NCBI RefSeq assembly: GCF_009299835.1
Contig: NZ_VKCZ01000001.1
Span: 1-64,000 of the forward strand
Source: Microlunatus speluncae
GTDB lineage: Bacteria > Actinomycetota > Actinomycetes > Propionibacteriales > Propionibacteriaceae
Length of the DNA: 64,000 nucleotides
Direction of reading: 5' to 3'
The notes under the pieces were generated by a model, which was given only the letters and a program-made list of their open reading frames with translations, ran no database searches and was not told the origin of the DNA. A program made the translations under genes and the position numbers. This document shows, piece after piece, positions 32,328-40,197 of this stretch (position 1 is the stretch's first letter; each line of letters opens with the position of its first letter).

Positions 32328-34631
32328 ATGATGCGCGCTCGGGGTCGGACCTTGCTCACCGTTCTGCTGCTCTCGCTGGTGGTCGTGATCGCCGGCCAGG
32401 TGCCGGCGGTCGGTACGCCGGAGTCGAAGGCGGCATCGACCCCGCCGCCACCCGCGGGCGAACTGCGCGATCTCGGGGCGACGATCAGCTCGCTGACCGT
32501 GGTCGAGGGTGCGTACGGGAAGCTGCCGGACGGCACCTTCGTCGCGTACGCGCCGGTGATGGGCGAGAACGCCGAACTCAACGTGACCACCTCGGTCAAC
32601 GGCACCAACACGGTGCTCGGCCACTACCCGATGCCGGGGGCGTCGGGCGGACCGACCATCGCCGTCGGGCCGGACGGCGTGGTCTACGTCGGCACCTACT
32701 ACCAGGGCCATCTCTACGCCTGGAATCCGGCGACGAAGGAGATGTCCGACCTGGGCCAGCCGGTCGCCGGCGAGACGTACCTGTTCGGGCTGTCGGTCGC
32801 CCCGGACGGCACCGTCTTCGGTGGTACGTATCCCAACGCGCACGTGTTCTCCTACCACCCGGACCGCGGCTTCACCGACTATGGCAAGCCGGTCGACAAC
32901 GACGAGATCAAATACCTGAAGTCGACCGTCTACGACCCGGATCAGAACGCCCTGTTCGTCGGCACCCAGCCGATCCCGAAGTTGTTCAAGCTCGACCTGG
33001 CCAGCAAGACCTTCACCGAATCCCAGGTGTCGGCGCCGTTCCCCGGCGCCTCGGTGATCGATCTCGACTACGCCCAGGGCCGGGTGCTGGCCAACGTCAA
33101 CAACACGCTGCGGGTCTTCGACTCGGTGGCCAACCGGGAGGTCGACGTCACCGACGCCTCGACCGGACAGGTCGCGGTCGGGTTGCCGATGGTGGCTCGC
33201 GGTGTCTCCGAGCCGCGCGACGGCAAGGTCTACTTCAGCCGGCTGGTCGGCACCGTTTCGCACCTCAGCTACTACGACCTGGCGACCGACACCGTCACCA
33301 CGACCAGACATCCGTCGTCCCGCGGGGCCTTGATCGGCTACGGCTGGACCACCGAAGGTGATCATGAGGTGCTGTATTCGCTGGCCGGCAACTATTCCGG
33401 CGGCGGCTTCCGCTACGACCCGGTCAGCGACACCGCGGGCACGCTGCAGTATCCGTTCCGGCCGGCACCGGCCGGGCTACAGCACGTGTTGCCGAACGCC
33501 GACGGGTCGGAGATCTTCTTCGACGCCTTCCTCAACGGCAGCACGTCCAAGCTCGACGTCGAATCCGGGGTGCTGACCCCGGTGACCCGGCTCGGCCAGG
33601 CCGAGGACTGGACGCTGGGGCCGGAGGAGGAGACGACGATCTATGCCGGGGTGTATCCGAACGGCACCTTGATCAGGTACCGGCCGGATCAGCCCGCCGG
33701 ACCGGACAATCCGAAGACCTTCGCGACGCTGAAGACGAGTGACGCGCAGATCAGGCCGCTCGACGTGCAGGTGCACGACGGGGTGCTCTACGCCGCGACC
33801 GCGCCGGACTACGGCCTGCGCGGCGGCGCGATCGCCGCCGTCGACCTGACCAGCAACGAGGTCAAGGTCACCCGCAACGTCGTCCAAGATCACACGATGG
33901 CCTCGCTCGCCTTCCTGGGCGACAAGATCTTTGCCGGCAGCAGCACCGAGGGCGGCACCGGCACCGACCCGATCGAGGGCACCGCGAAGCTGGTCGAATG
34001 GGATCCGGCGACCCGACAGGTGGTGCGGACCGCCGAGCCGGTGGCCGACGCGGAGAGCATCAACGCGCTCACCGTGCACAACGGTCGGTTGTACGGGCTC
34101 GCCGACTCGACCGTGTTCGAATTCGATCCCGTTGCCTGGAAGGTGATCCGGAAGGTCGCGCTGGACGGAGTCGGCGCCGTCCGGGCCGCCTCCCGGGGCG
34201 AGTTGATCTTCCACCCGAACGGTTACCTGTACGCCAGCGTCGGTGAATCCAACTTCGCCCTCGATCCGTTCACCCTGACCGGGGAGCGGCAGACCGAGAA
34301 GACGTACCGGCTGGAGCTGTCGGCCGATCGTGACCTGCTGATGCTGGTCTGGCCGGAAGGTTTCGAGAACCCGATCCACTACGGCCGGTTCACCCCGGCA
34401 GCGACTCCGTGCGAGACCCCGGACACCCGGGACAAGCTGACGATCGGCGGCGTACAGACCCCGCTGAGGAACCGCTTCGTGATCACCGGCTGCACCCTGC
34501 AGGATGTCGTGGACAAGATCATCGACGGGGGCAGCAGTGGTTCGGCCGCTGCCCGCGAACTCGACCGCTACGTCGCCGCCGGGACCTTGACCGCCCGCGA
34601 ACGCGGCGACATCCTCCGCGCCCTCCGTTGA
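32328..34631 (+). CDS. Secreted beta-propeller protein with a C-terminal FIMAH-like domain
   Basis: A 767-residue exported protein. The signal peptide (RARGRTLLTVLLLSLVVVIAGQVPAVG) is followed by about 12 strand groups of the form GPDGVVYVGTYYQGHLYAWNP, typical of one or two beta-propellers (YVTN/PQQ-like repeats). The last 70 residues form a separate small domain (FVITGCTLQDVVDKIIDGG ... ELDRYVAAGTLTARERGDIL) resembling the FIMAH domain seen at the ends of actinobacterial secreted enzymes. Propellers of this kind bind or cleave polysaccharides, but no catalytic residues can be assigned. Tandem ATG codons at 32328 and 32331 are equally possible starts. It ends before a dense repeat cluster. 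Confidence 0.75.
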   Translation: MMRARGRTLLTVLLLSLVVVIAGQVPAVGTPESKAASTPPPPAGELRDLGATISSLTVVEGAYGKLPDGTFVAYAPVMGENAELNVTTSVNGTNTVLGHYPMPGASGGPTIAVGPDGVVYVGTYYQGHLYAWNPATKEMSDLGQPVAGETYLFGLSVAPDGTVFGGTYPNAHVFSYHPDRGFTDYGKPVDNDEIKYLKSTVYDPDQNALFVGTQPIPKLFKLDLASKTFTESQVSAPFPGASVIDLDYAQGRVLANVNNTLRVFDSVANREVDVTDASTGQVAVGLPMVARGVSEPRDGKVYFSRLVGTVSHLSYYDLATDTVTTTRHPSSRGALIGYGWTTEGDHEVLYSLAGNYSGGGFRYDPVSDTAGTLQYPFRPAPAGLQHVLPNADGSEIFFDAFLNGSTSKLDVESGVLTPVTRLGQAEDWTLGPEEETTIYAGVYPNGTLIRYRPDQPAGPDNPKTFATLKTSDAQIRPLDVQVHDGVLYAATAPDYGLRGGAIAAVDLTSNEVKVTRNVVQDHTMASLAFLGDKIFAGSSTEGGTGTDPIEGTAKLVEWDPATRQVVRTAEPVADAESINALTVHNGRLYGLADSTVFEFDPVAWKVIRKVALDGVGAVRAASRGELIFHPNGYLYASVGESNFALDPFTLTGERQTEKTYRLELSADRDLLMLVWPEGFENPIHYGRFTPAATPCETPDTRDKLTIGGVQTPLRNRFVITGCTLQDVVDKIIDGGSSGSAAARELDRYVAAGTLTARERGDILRALR

Positions 34632-34639
34632 TCACCGTC

Positions 34640-34816
34640 CCTTGAGCCACAACTCCACAGCGTTCCCTGAGCTCCAGCTCCATAGCGTTCCCTGAGCTCA
34701 ACTCCCCCTAGTTCCCTGAGCCTGTCGAAGGGCAAGGCCGGTGATTCAACGGCCACAGCGTCATCGGTCTTGCCCTTCGACAGGCTCAGGGACCAAGAGG
34801 AGTTGTGGGCTCAGGG
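34640..34816. repeat. Composite nested palindrome built from family C units
   Basis: An inner hairpin uses CCCTGAGCCTGTCGAAGGGC (from 34714) and its complement (34769-34791). Outside it, CCTTGAGCCACAACTCC (34640-34656) pairs with GGAGTTGTGGGCTCAGG (34799-34815). Two more GTTCCCTGAGC fragments lie between on the left. The whole structure spans 177 bases between convergent genes and would form a long branched hairpin in RNA from either side. Confidence 0.85.
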
Positions 34817-34830
34817 AACGACCCAACCCG

Positions 34831-34884
34831 CCGAGTTGTCAGAACTGAGTTGTGCCATAGGGCATCTCAGTTCTGACAAGTCGG
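34831..34884. repeat. Dispersed palindrome family A, copy 5
   Basis: Arms CCGAGTTGTCAGAACTGAG (34831-34849) and CTCAGTTCTGACAAGTCGG (34866-34884) differ by one base. It follows the family C composite directly and ends 4 bases before the stop codon of the minus-strand MarR gene, so both convergent genes are followed by hairpins. Confidence 0.9.
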
Positions 34885-34888
34885 CGTT

Positions 34889-35410
34889 CTAGGTGCGGTA
34901 GGGGGCGAGCAGGGAGCGGAGGGAGCGGGCGAGTTGATCATGCTGGTCGTCCGACAGGGTGGCCAGGATGGTGCGCTCGGCGGCGAGGAGGTCGGCCAGG
35001 GCGGCGTCGACGTCGTCCTTGCCGGCGGCGGTCAGGGTGACCAGGACGCCGCGGCGGTCACCGGGATGGCTCTCCCGGCCGACCAGACCGCGGGTGACCA
35101 GCCGGTCGACCCGGTTGGTCATCGTGCCGGAGGTGACCATCGTCTCCCGGAGCAGCTGACCGGGGGAGAGCCGATACGGATCACCGGCCCGGCGCAGCGC
35201 GGCCAGCACGTCGAATTCCCAGGACTCCAGACCGTGTGCGGCGAAGGCCGAGCGGCGCAGCCGATCCAGGTGCCGGGCGAGCCGGGTGACCCGGGACAGC
35301 ACCTCCATCGGAGCCGTGTCCAGGTCGGGCCGCTCCCGCTGCCAGGCCTGGACCACCGCGTCGACCTCGTCGCGCGGCTCGTCCGCGTCGACGGATAGCG
35401 GTTGGCTCAT
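34889..35410 (-). CDS. MarR-family transcriptional regulator
   Basis: A 173-residue winged-helix regulator. The HTH and wing are at about 75-125 (LSPGQLLRETMVTSGTMTNRVDRLVTRGLVGRESHPGDRRGVLVTLTAAG), flanked by long dimerisation helices. I chose the ATG at 35410, 7 nt after a TACACT hexamer, which implies a leaderless message of its own. A perfect palindrome GTCAAGACTCTTGAC lies just upstream in the -35 zone and overlaps the end of the MFS gene, so autoregulation is likely. It may also respond to the substrate of the adjacent exporter. Confidence 0.87.
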   Translation of the reverse strand: MSQPLSVDADEPRDEVDAVVQAWQRERPDLDTAPMEVLSRVTRLARHLDRLRRSAFAAHGLESWEFDVLAALRRAGDPYRLSPGQLLRETMVTSGTMTNRVDRLVTRGLVGRESHPGDRRGVLVTLTAAGKDDVDAALADLLAAERTILATLSDDQHDQLARSLRSLLAPYRT

Positions 35411-35426
35411 GACCAAGAGTGTAGAT

Positions 35427-35441
35427 GTCAAGACTCTTGAC
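35427..35441 (-). promoter_or_regulatory. Perfect palindrome operator candidate of the MarR regulator
   Basis: GTCAAGACTCTTGAC is a 7-1-7 perfect palindrome lying 17-31 bases before the MarR start codon, over the expected -35 element of its own TACACT promoter. A further CAAGAGT half-site is at 35414-35420. It also overlaps the final codon of the MFS gene. Confidence 0.6.
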
Positions 35442-36630
35442 GCGGATGAATGCCCTCGTCGGTCTTCGGCAGCACGGCGGCCAGCCCGATGATGATCAGG
35501 CAGAGGGCGCCCGGCAGGACCATGGCGTGCTGGATGCCGAGGTGGGCGACCAGGAAGCCGGTGATCGCCGGCCCCATCAGGAACGTGGCGTAGCCGAAGG
35601 TGACGACCAGGGCCAGCACCCGGCCGCCGCCGAGGTGACCGGCGACCGCGTACACCTGCGGCGCGATCATGCCGACGCCGAAGCCGACCAGGGACCAGCC
35701 GATCACCAGCAGCGGCAGCGGGGTCGCGATGATCACGATCAGATAGCCGGCCGCGGCGCAGACGCCGCCGAAGCGGACCACGGCCCGGCGGCCGAACCGC
35801 AGCACCAGCCGGTCGCCGAGCAACCTGATCAGGGTCATGAACGCGCTCACCGCGATCAACCCGATCGCCCCGACGGCCGGGTCGACCCGGGCCACGTCGG
35901 TGACGTGGATCGACGCCCAGTCGACGGCGGTGCCCTCGGCGAGGCCGTACCCGATCGCCATCAGGCCGAGCAGCCAGGCGATCGCGGGGATCTTGTTCCG
36001 GACGCCGTCGACGGTGTGGTGCACCGGCATCGCCCGCGGGGTGAGCCGGACCAAGATCGGCACCGACACCACGGCGATCACCGCCATCGTGATCATCAAC
36101 GGCAGCACGACGGTGCCGCCGCCGAGGCCGAACACGCCGGAGATCGCCAGGATCAGGCCGGCGCCGACGAAGTTGCCGATCGAGAAGAACGCGTGGAACC
36201 GGCTCATGATCGGCTGTCGCCGGGCCCGTTCGACCTGGACGCCGAGCGCGTTCATGGCCACGTCCATCGCGCCGTTGCCGAAGCCGATCACGATCGCCCC
36301 GGCGACGGCCAGACCGTAGACCGGCGCGAACCCGACCAGCAGGCAGCCGACGATGATGATCGGCAACGCGAACAGCGCCACCGGCCGGGCGCTGAACCGG
36401 TCGGCCAGCCGGCCGCCCAACTGCATGGTGATGATCGCGGCGCCACCGGCGACGAAGAGCATGATCGCGATCCCGGCCGCGTCCAGCTCGAGCCGGCTGC
36501 GCAGTGCGGGCAACGAGCCGCCGTAGCCGCCGAGCAGCATCCCGTTGATCGCGAACAGTCCGGCGACCGCGATCACCGCGGCCCGGGTGTCCAACCGGCT
36601 GCCGGCCGGTTCGCTGATGATCTTGGTCAT
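35428..36630 (-). CDS. MFS transporter
   Basis: A 400-residue membrane protein with 12 predicted spans. The loop between spans 2 and 3 reads GGRLADRFSARP, the MFS motif A, and GFGNGAMDVAMNALGVQVERARR is typical of the FucP/YbjJ-like branch that includes sugar and drug transporters. The ATG at 36630 overlaps the TetR stop by 4 bases and follows a GGAGAGG site. Flanked by a TetR gene upstream and a MarR gene downstream on the same strand, it looks like a regulated exporter. Confidence 0.88.
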   Translation of the reverse strand: MTKIISEPAGSRLDTRAAVIAVAGLFAINGMLLGGYGGSLPALRSRLELDAAGIAIMLFVAGGAAIITMQLGGRLADRFSARPVALFALPIIIVGCLLVGFAPVYGLAVAGAIVIGFGNGAMDVAMNALGVQVERARRQPIMSRFHAFFSIGNFVGAGLILAISGVFGLGGGTVVLPLMITMAVIAVVSVPILVRLTPRAMPVHHTVDGVRNKIPAIAWLLGLMAIGYGLAEGTAVDWASIHVTDVARVDPAVGAIGLIAVSAFMTLIRLLGDRLVLRFGRRAVVRFGGVCAAAGYLIVIIATPLPLLVIGWSLVGFGVGMIAPQVYAVAGHLGGGRVLALVVTFGYATFLMGPAITGFLVAHLGIQHAMVLPGALCLIIIGLAAVLPKTDEGIHPRQES

Positions 36631-37253
36631 CGCCGCCTCTCCAGAGTGGGTCGGGCCTCCAGGCCGTGCAGCCCGTTCCAGGCCAGGTTGACCAGTTGCG
36701 CGGCCACCTCGGCCCGGCGCCCCTGTCGGTTGTCCAGCCACCACTGGCCGGTCATCGCGACCATCCCGACCAGCGCCTGGGCATAGACCTGGGCCGTCTT
36801 CGGGTCGAAGCCGCGGCGCGCGAACTCGGCCCGGAGCACCACGTCGACCCGGCTCGCCACATCGCCGAGCAGGGTCGCGTACTCTCCGGCCGCCGACCCG
36901 CGGGCCAGGATCCGGAAGCCCTCGGTGTGCTCCTCGATGTAGTCGAGGAAGGCGAGCGTCGCCTGCTCCAGCAGTTCCCGCGGCCGGCCCTCCGTCAACG
37001 CCCCGCCGATCCCGTCCAGCAGCGTCGTCACCTCGCGGTCGACGACCACCGCGTAGAGGGCGTCCTTGCCGCCGAAGTGTTCGTACAGCACCGGCTTGCT
37101 GACCTCCGCCGCGGCCGCGATCTCCTCGACCGAGGTGCCGTCGATGCCCTTGTCGGCGAACAGGCCGCGGGCGACGGTGATCAGCTGTTCGCGGCGCTCG
37201 GCCCCGGTCATCCGAACGCGGCGCGCCCGGCGCGGGGCGGCTCGGGAAGACAT
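36627..37253 (-). CDS. TetR-family transcriptional regulator
   Basis: A 208-residue repressor. The DNA-binding domain is at about 15-60 (REQLITVARGLFADKGIDGTSVEEIAAAAEVSKPVLYEHFGGKDALY), and the C-terminal ligand domain is of the TetR_C type common in actinobacteria. The ATG at 37253 follows GGGGAGA. It is the first gene of a TetR-MFS pair with coupled translation. A loose inverted repeat TTGGA-N9-TCCAA near 37280-37298 may be its operator. Having a TetR at one end and a MarR at the other end of one exporter gene is unusual. Confidence 0.9.
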   Translation of the reverse strand: MSSRAAPRRARRVRMTGAERREQLITVARGLFADKGIDGTSVEEIAAAAEVSKPVLYEHFGGKDALYAVVVDREVTTLLDGIGGALTEGRPRELLEQATLAFLDYIEEHTEGFRILARGSAAGEYATLLGDVASRVDVVLRAEFARRGFDPKTAQVYAQALVGMVAMTGQWWLDNRQGRRAEVAAQLVNLAWNGLHGLEARPTLERRR

Positions 37254-37489
37254 TGCTCTAGTCTCCCCAAACCCCACCGATTGGAGAAATCCATTCCAAC
37301 CCCTGGGAGCCGGGGATCGCGGCCGGAAATCCTGCGCTGATAGCGGTTCACCAGGCCCGGTCGACCGCAGGTTCTGTCCATAGCGGGGCTAAGCACCGCA
37401 GATTCTTCGATCTTCGGCGAATCGCCTGCCGACTTCGCGTCGGGGCTGAATGCTTGACCGGGAATCCACCCCCCAGGAGGTACGCAGTC

Positions 37490-39853
37490 ATGGTGTCACC
37501 GATGCATCGTGGGCGAGCTCGAAGGGCGGCAGCGGTCACCACCGCGTTCGCCGTCACCCTCACCGGCCTGATCGGCCTGTCCACGACGACCGCGGGCGCG
37601 GATCCCGCTGCGGGATCGTCCCAGCGACTGGCCCGGGACACCCGAGAGGTCCCGGCCGAGGTCCACAAGAATTCCAAGATCGATCTCAGCCGGGCCGAGC
37701 AGGAGGCGTTCGAGGACAGCGCGCCGGCGGCGAAGCGCCGGGCCGCGCCGGCTCCGGACGACGGCGCCACCGGGACTCCGGTCGGCGGCAGCAAGAACTG
37801 GCTGGTGCTCGGTCTGAACAACAGCTACAGCCCGGCCGGCTACACGCTGCGCGGGATCGGCGACAAGATCGAGATCTGGGTCCAGAGCGACATCAATTAT
37901 CCGGCCGGCGACTGCCGTAACGACGGCGTCCGCAACGTGATCACCGACGCCCAGGTGCAGTCCATGATCACCGAGTTCGACGGCAACATCCTGCCGAAGG
38001 AGTCCGAGGTCTTCTCGGTCGCGCCGGAGCGGGACGGCACCCAGTCGATCGACGTCGGCTTCGGCGCTCCGCTGTGGCAGCTGATCGGCGGCGGCGACCC
38101 GAACTACTTCAAGGGCGACGGCGACAAGACCGTCGTGCTGGTCAGCAACGTGCGGGACGAGAACTTCTACGAGCCGACCAGCCCGGCCGGCTCGACCTAC
38201 ATCGCGGGCTTCTTCTCGCCGCTGTTCAACGAGGGTTTCGATCGCAACGTGATGACGATCGACTCATACGACTGGCTGCACCGCACCGGCGCCAACCCGC
38301 CGGACGAGACGCCGGGCGGACTGTGCAGCCCGAAGCAGGCCGCGCGACCGCACGACTACGAGGGCACCTTCGCCCACGAATATCAGCATCTGCTGGAGTA
38401 CTACGCCGGTCCCGGCGAGCACACCTGGCTGAACGAGGGCCTGTCGGACTACGCCCAGACCGTCGTCGGCTACGCCGATACCACGCTGCCGTACGGGGCG
38501 GTCGGGGCCGACAGCCACCTCACTTGCTTCCAGGGCTTCCTGGGGTCGGACTCGTTCCCGTACTGCGGGGCGGAGAACTCGCTGACCCGCTGGGATGATC
38601 AACCGAACGAGGGCCTGGCCGACTACGGCGCCGCGTACAGCTTCGTCACCTACCTCGCCGACCAGTTCGGCGAGGGCGTGATCACCTATCTGCACAACGC
38701 CGACGCTCCCGGGCTGCGGTCGCTGCAGGACTATCTGGACGACAACGCGCCGGGCCTGAAGACGGCCCACGTGGTGCACGACTGGGCCGCGCAGATGGCC
38801 GTCGACCGGCTGGCCGACCAGGGCGCCCGGGGGCTGAGCCGAGACGAGAAGAATCGGTTCACGTCCAAGCAGCTCAACTCGGCGATCGACTGGGCCTGGA
38901 CCGGCTCCTTCGATTCGCCGGGCGCGCCGGCCAACGGGTCGGACTATGTGCTGGCGATCGCCGACCGTCCGGTGACCGGACTTTCCGCCCGGTCGCTCGA
39001 CTTCACCGGCGCGAAGCGTTACGCGCCGGATCCGCTGGAGTGGGTGATCAACGACGACGCACTCTGGGCCGGCGAGGGCGATGATCTTGATCGGTCCATC
39101 GTTTATCCCGTCTCGGTGCCGGCCGGCGGTGGGGAACTGACCCTCTCCAGCCGGTACGACATCGAAGCCAACTGGGACTTCGGTCTGGTCCAGGTGTCGA
39201 CCGACGGCGGCAAGACGTACACCACCATCGGCAACGACAACACGACCTCCGAGCACGCCGACGGCGCCGACCCGGCGATCGTCGCCCAGCTGCCCGGCCT
39301 GACCGGCCTGAGCGACGGCTACCAGCCGCAGAGCTACGACCTGTCCGACTACGCCGGCCAGGAGGTGCTGGTCTCGTTCCGCTACATGACCGACGGCGCG
39401 GCCAACGGCAACGGCAGCGGCGAACCCTCCGGCTGGTGGATCCGCGATGTCACGCTGGACGGCACGGTGATCACCGACGGCAGCAGCCTGGAGGGCGGCC
39501 GGTCCGCCAGCCAGGTCAACCCGATGCTGGTCGCCGACTGGCGGCTGCAGCTGGTCGGCTGGACGCTGGACGGCAAGACCGTCCGGTATGCCGATGTGCC
39601 GCTGAGCAAGGCGCACAAGGCGAGCCTGAACCAGAGCGAGCTCCGCCGGCTGCTCGGCCGGGTCGACCGGATCGGGGTGATCGTGACCGTCGACGATCCG
39701 CAGGAGTTGGCCAACAAGAACGCCAACTACAAGCTCAAGGTCAACGGGGTGCTGCAACCCGGCGGCCAGGGCAACACCGCCCCGCTCGCCGACGGGGCCC
39801 TGGCAGCGGGGAAGGCGCCGGTGTCGCACCGGCTGAAGGTCACCATCGGCTGA
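37490..39853 (+). CDS. Secreted zinc metalloprotease (HExxH, immune-inhibitor-A/M6-like C-terminal region)
   Basis: A 787-residue exported protein. A signal peptide occupies residues 1-37 and a propeptide-like charged region follows to about 100. The catalytic motif is H296-E-Y-Q-H300 with a downstream glutamate E316 in WLNEGLSDYAQ, the gluzincin pattern. The C-terminal half (about 500-660) resembles the jelly-roll domain of bacterial immune inhibitor A proteases (SSRYDIEANWDFGLVQVSTDGG, WWIRDVTLDG). It should degrade proteins outside the cell. AGGAGGT eight bases upstream fixes the ATG at 37490. It is followed by a perfect 22-bp inverted repeat that can end its message. Confidence 0.86.
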   Translation: MVSPMHRGRARRAAAVTTAFAVTLTGLIGLSTTTAGADPAAGSSQRLARDTREVPAEVHKNSKIDLSRAEQEAFEDSAPAAKRRAAPAPDDGATGTPVGGSKNWLVLGLNNSYSPAGYTLRGIGDKIEIWVQSDINYPAGDCRNDGVRNVITDAQVQSMITEFDGNILPKESEVFSVAPERDGTQSIDVGFGAPLWQLIGGGDPNYFKGDGDKTVVLVSNVRDENFYEPTSPAGSTYIAGFFSPLFNEGFDRNVMTIDSYDWLHRTGANPPDETPGGLCSPKQAARPHDYEGTFAHEYQHLLEYYAGPGEHTWLNEGLSDYAQTVVGYADTTLPYGAVGADSHLTCFQGFLGSDSFPYCGAENSLTRWDDQPNEGLADYGAAYSFVTYLADQFGEGVITYLHNADAPGLRSLQDYLDDNAPGLKTAHVVHDWAAQMAVDRLADQGARGLSRDEKNRFTSKQLNSAIDWAWTGSFDSPGAPANGSDYVLAIADRPVTGLSARSLDFTGAKRYAPDPLEWVINDDALWAGEGDDLDRSIVYPVSVPAGGGELTLSSRYDIEANWDFGLVQVSTDGGKTYTTIGNDNTTSEHADGADPAIVAQLPGLTGLSDGYQPQSYDLSDYAGQEVLVSFRYMTDGAANGNGSGEPSGWWIRDVTLDGTVITDGSSLEGGRSASQVNPMLVADWRLQLVGWTLDGKTVRYADVPLSKAHKASLNQSELRRLLGRVDRIGVIVTVDDPQELANKNANYKLKVNGVLQPGGQGNTAPLADGALAAGKAPVSHRLKVTIG

Positions 39854-39864
39854 CCCTTGGCCGA

Positions 39865-39955
39865 GGGGTGATGTCGCAGATCTGACAATGGTTCGCCGAA
39901 ACGGCTCGATCAGGGCCCGATTCGCGAACGAGCGTCAGATCTGCGACATCACCCC
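39865..39955. terminator. Perfect 22-bp inverted repeat after the metalloprotease gene
   Basis: The arms at 39865-39886 and 39934-39955 are exact reverse complements (they contain GATGTCGCAGATCTGAC), and GTTCGC/GCGAAC forms a second inverted repeat inside. It begins 12 bases after the stop. It is not related to families A, B or C. It also lies 63 bases before the tRNA-like element. Confidence 0.65.
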
Positions 39956-40017
39956 GGAACCGAGATGCGCCGGCCTGGGTGCTTGCGTATTCTGTCCCTG
40001 GCCGAGCGATCGGTCGT

Positions 40018-40096
40018 TCCCCGGTTGGTCTGCCGGCAGGGCCCGCCTGACTTTGAATCAGGATCAGCGACGAAGGTTCGACTCCTTCCCGGGGAG
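40018..40096 (+). tRNA. tRNA-Gln(UUG)-like element, non-canonical
   Basis: A cloverleaf can be drawn by hand. The acceptor stem TCCCCGG pairs perfectly with CCGGGGA, and the discriminator is G. A 4-bp D stem GGTC/GGCC (one G-U pair) has a 9-base loop containing GG. The anticodon arm is CCTGA-CTTTGAA-TCAGG with anticodon TTG (40053-40055), and the T arm is GAAGG-TTCGACT-CCTTC. U1-A72 and G73 are known tRNA-Gln identity features. Oddities: two bases instead of one between D and anticodon stems, a 9-base variable region, and no encoded CCA. The body differs from normal actinobacterial tRNA-Gln as I recall it, so this may be a decayed or mobile tRNA. Confidence 0.5.
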
Positions 40097-40118
40097 CTGG
40101 AAAGTTCAGTCGACCTGC

Positions 40119-40151
40119 CGGAGTCGGCGCTTGTGCTTGAATCCGACTCCG
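40119..40151 (+). terminator. Hairpin downstream of the tRNA-like element
   Basis: CGGAGTCGG (40119-40127) and CCGACTCCG (40143-40151) form a perfect 9-bp stem with a 15-base loop, 22 bases after the tRNA-like 3' end and before the phosphotransferase promoter. There is no T tract, so the termination role is tentative. Confidence 0.45.
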
Positions 40152-40197
40152 CTGAAAAGCCGTCGCTTGTGTCATGCGCCTGTCCTACGGTCGGGGG

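Noticed and set aside
36627..36630. A frameshift between the TetR and MFS genes
   Set aside because: The overlap is a normal ATGA stop-start junction and both proteins are full length.
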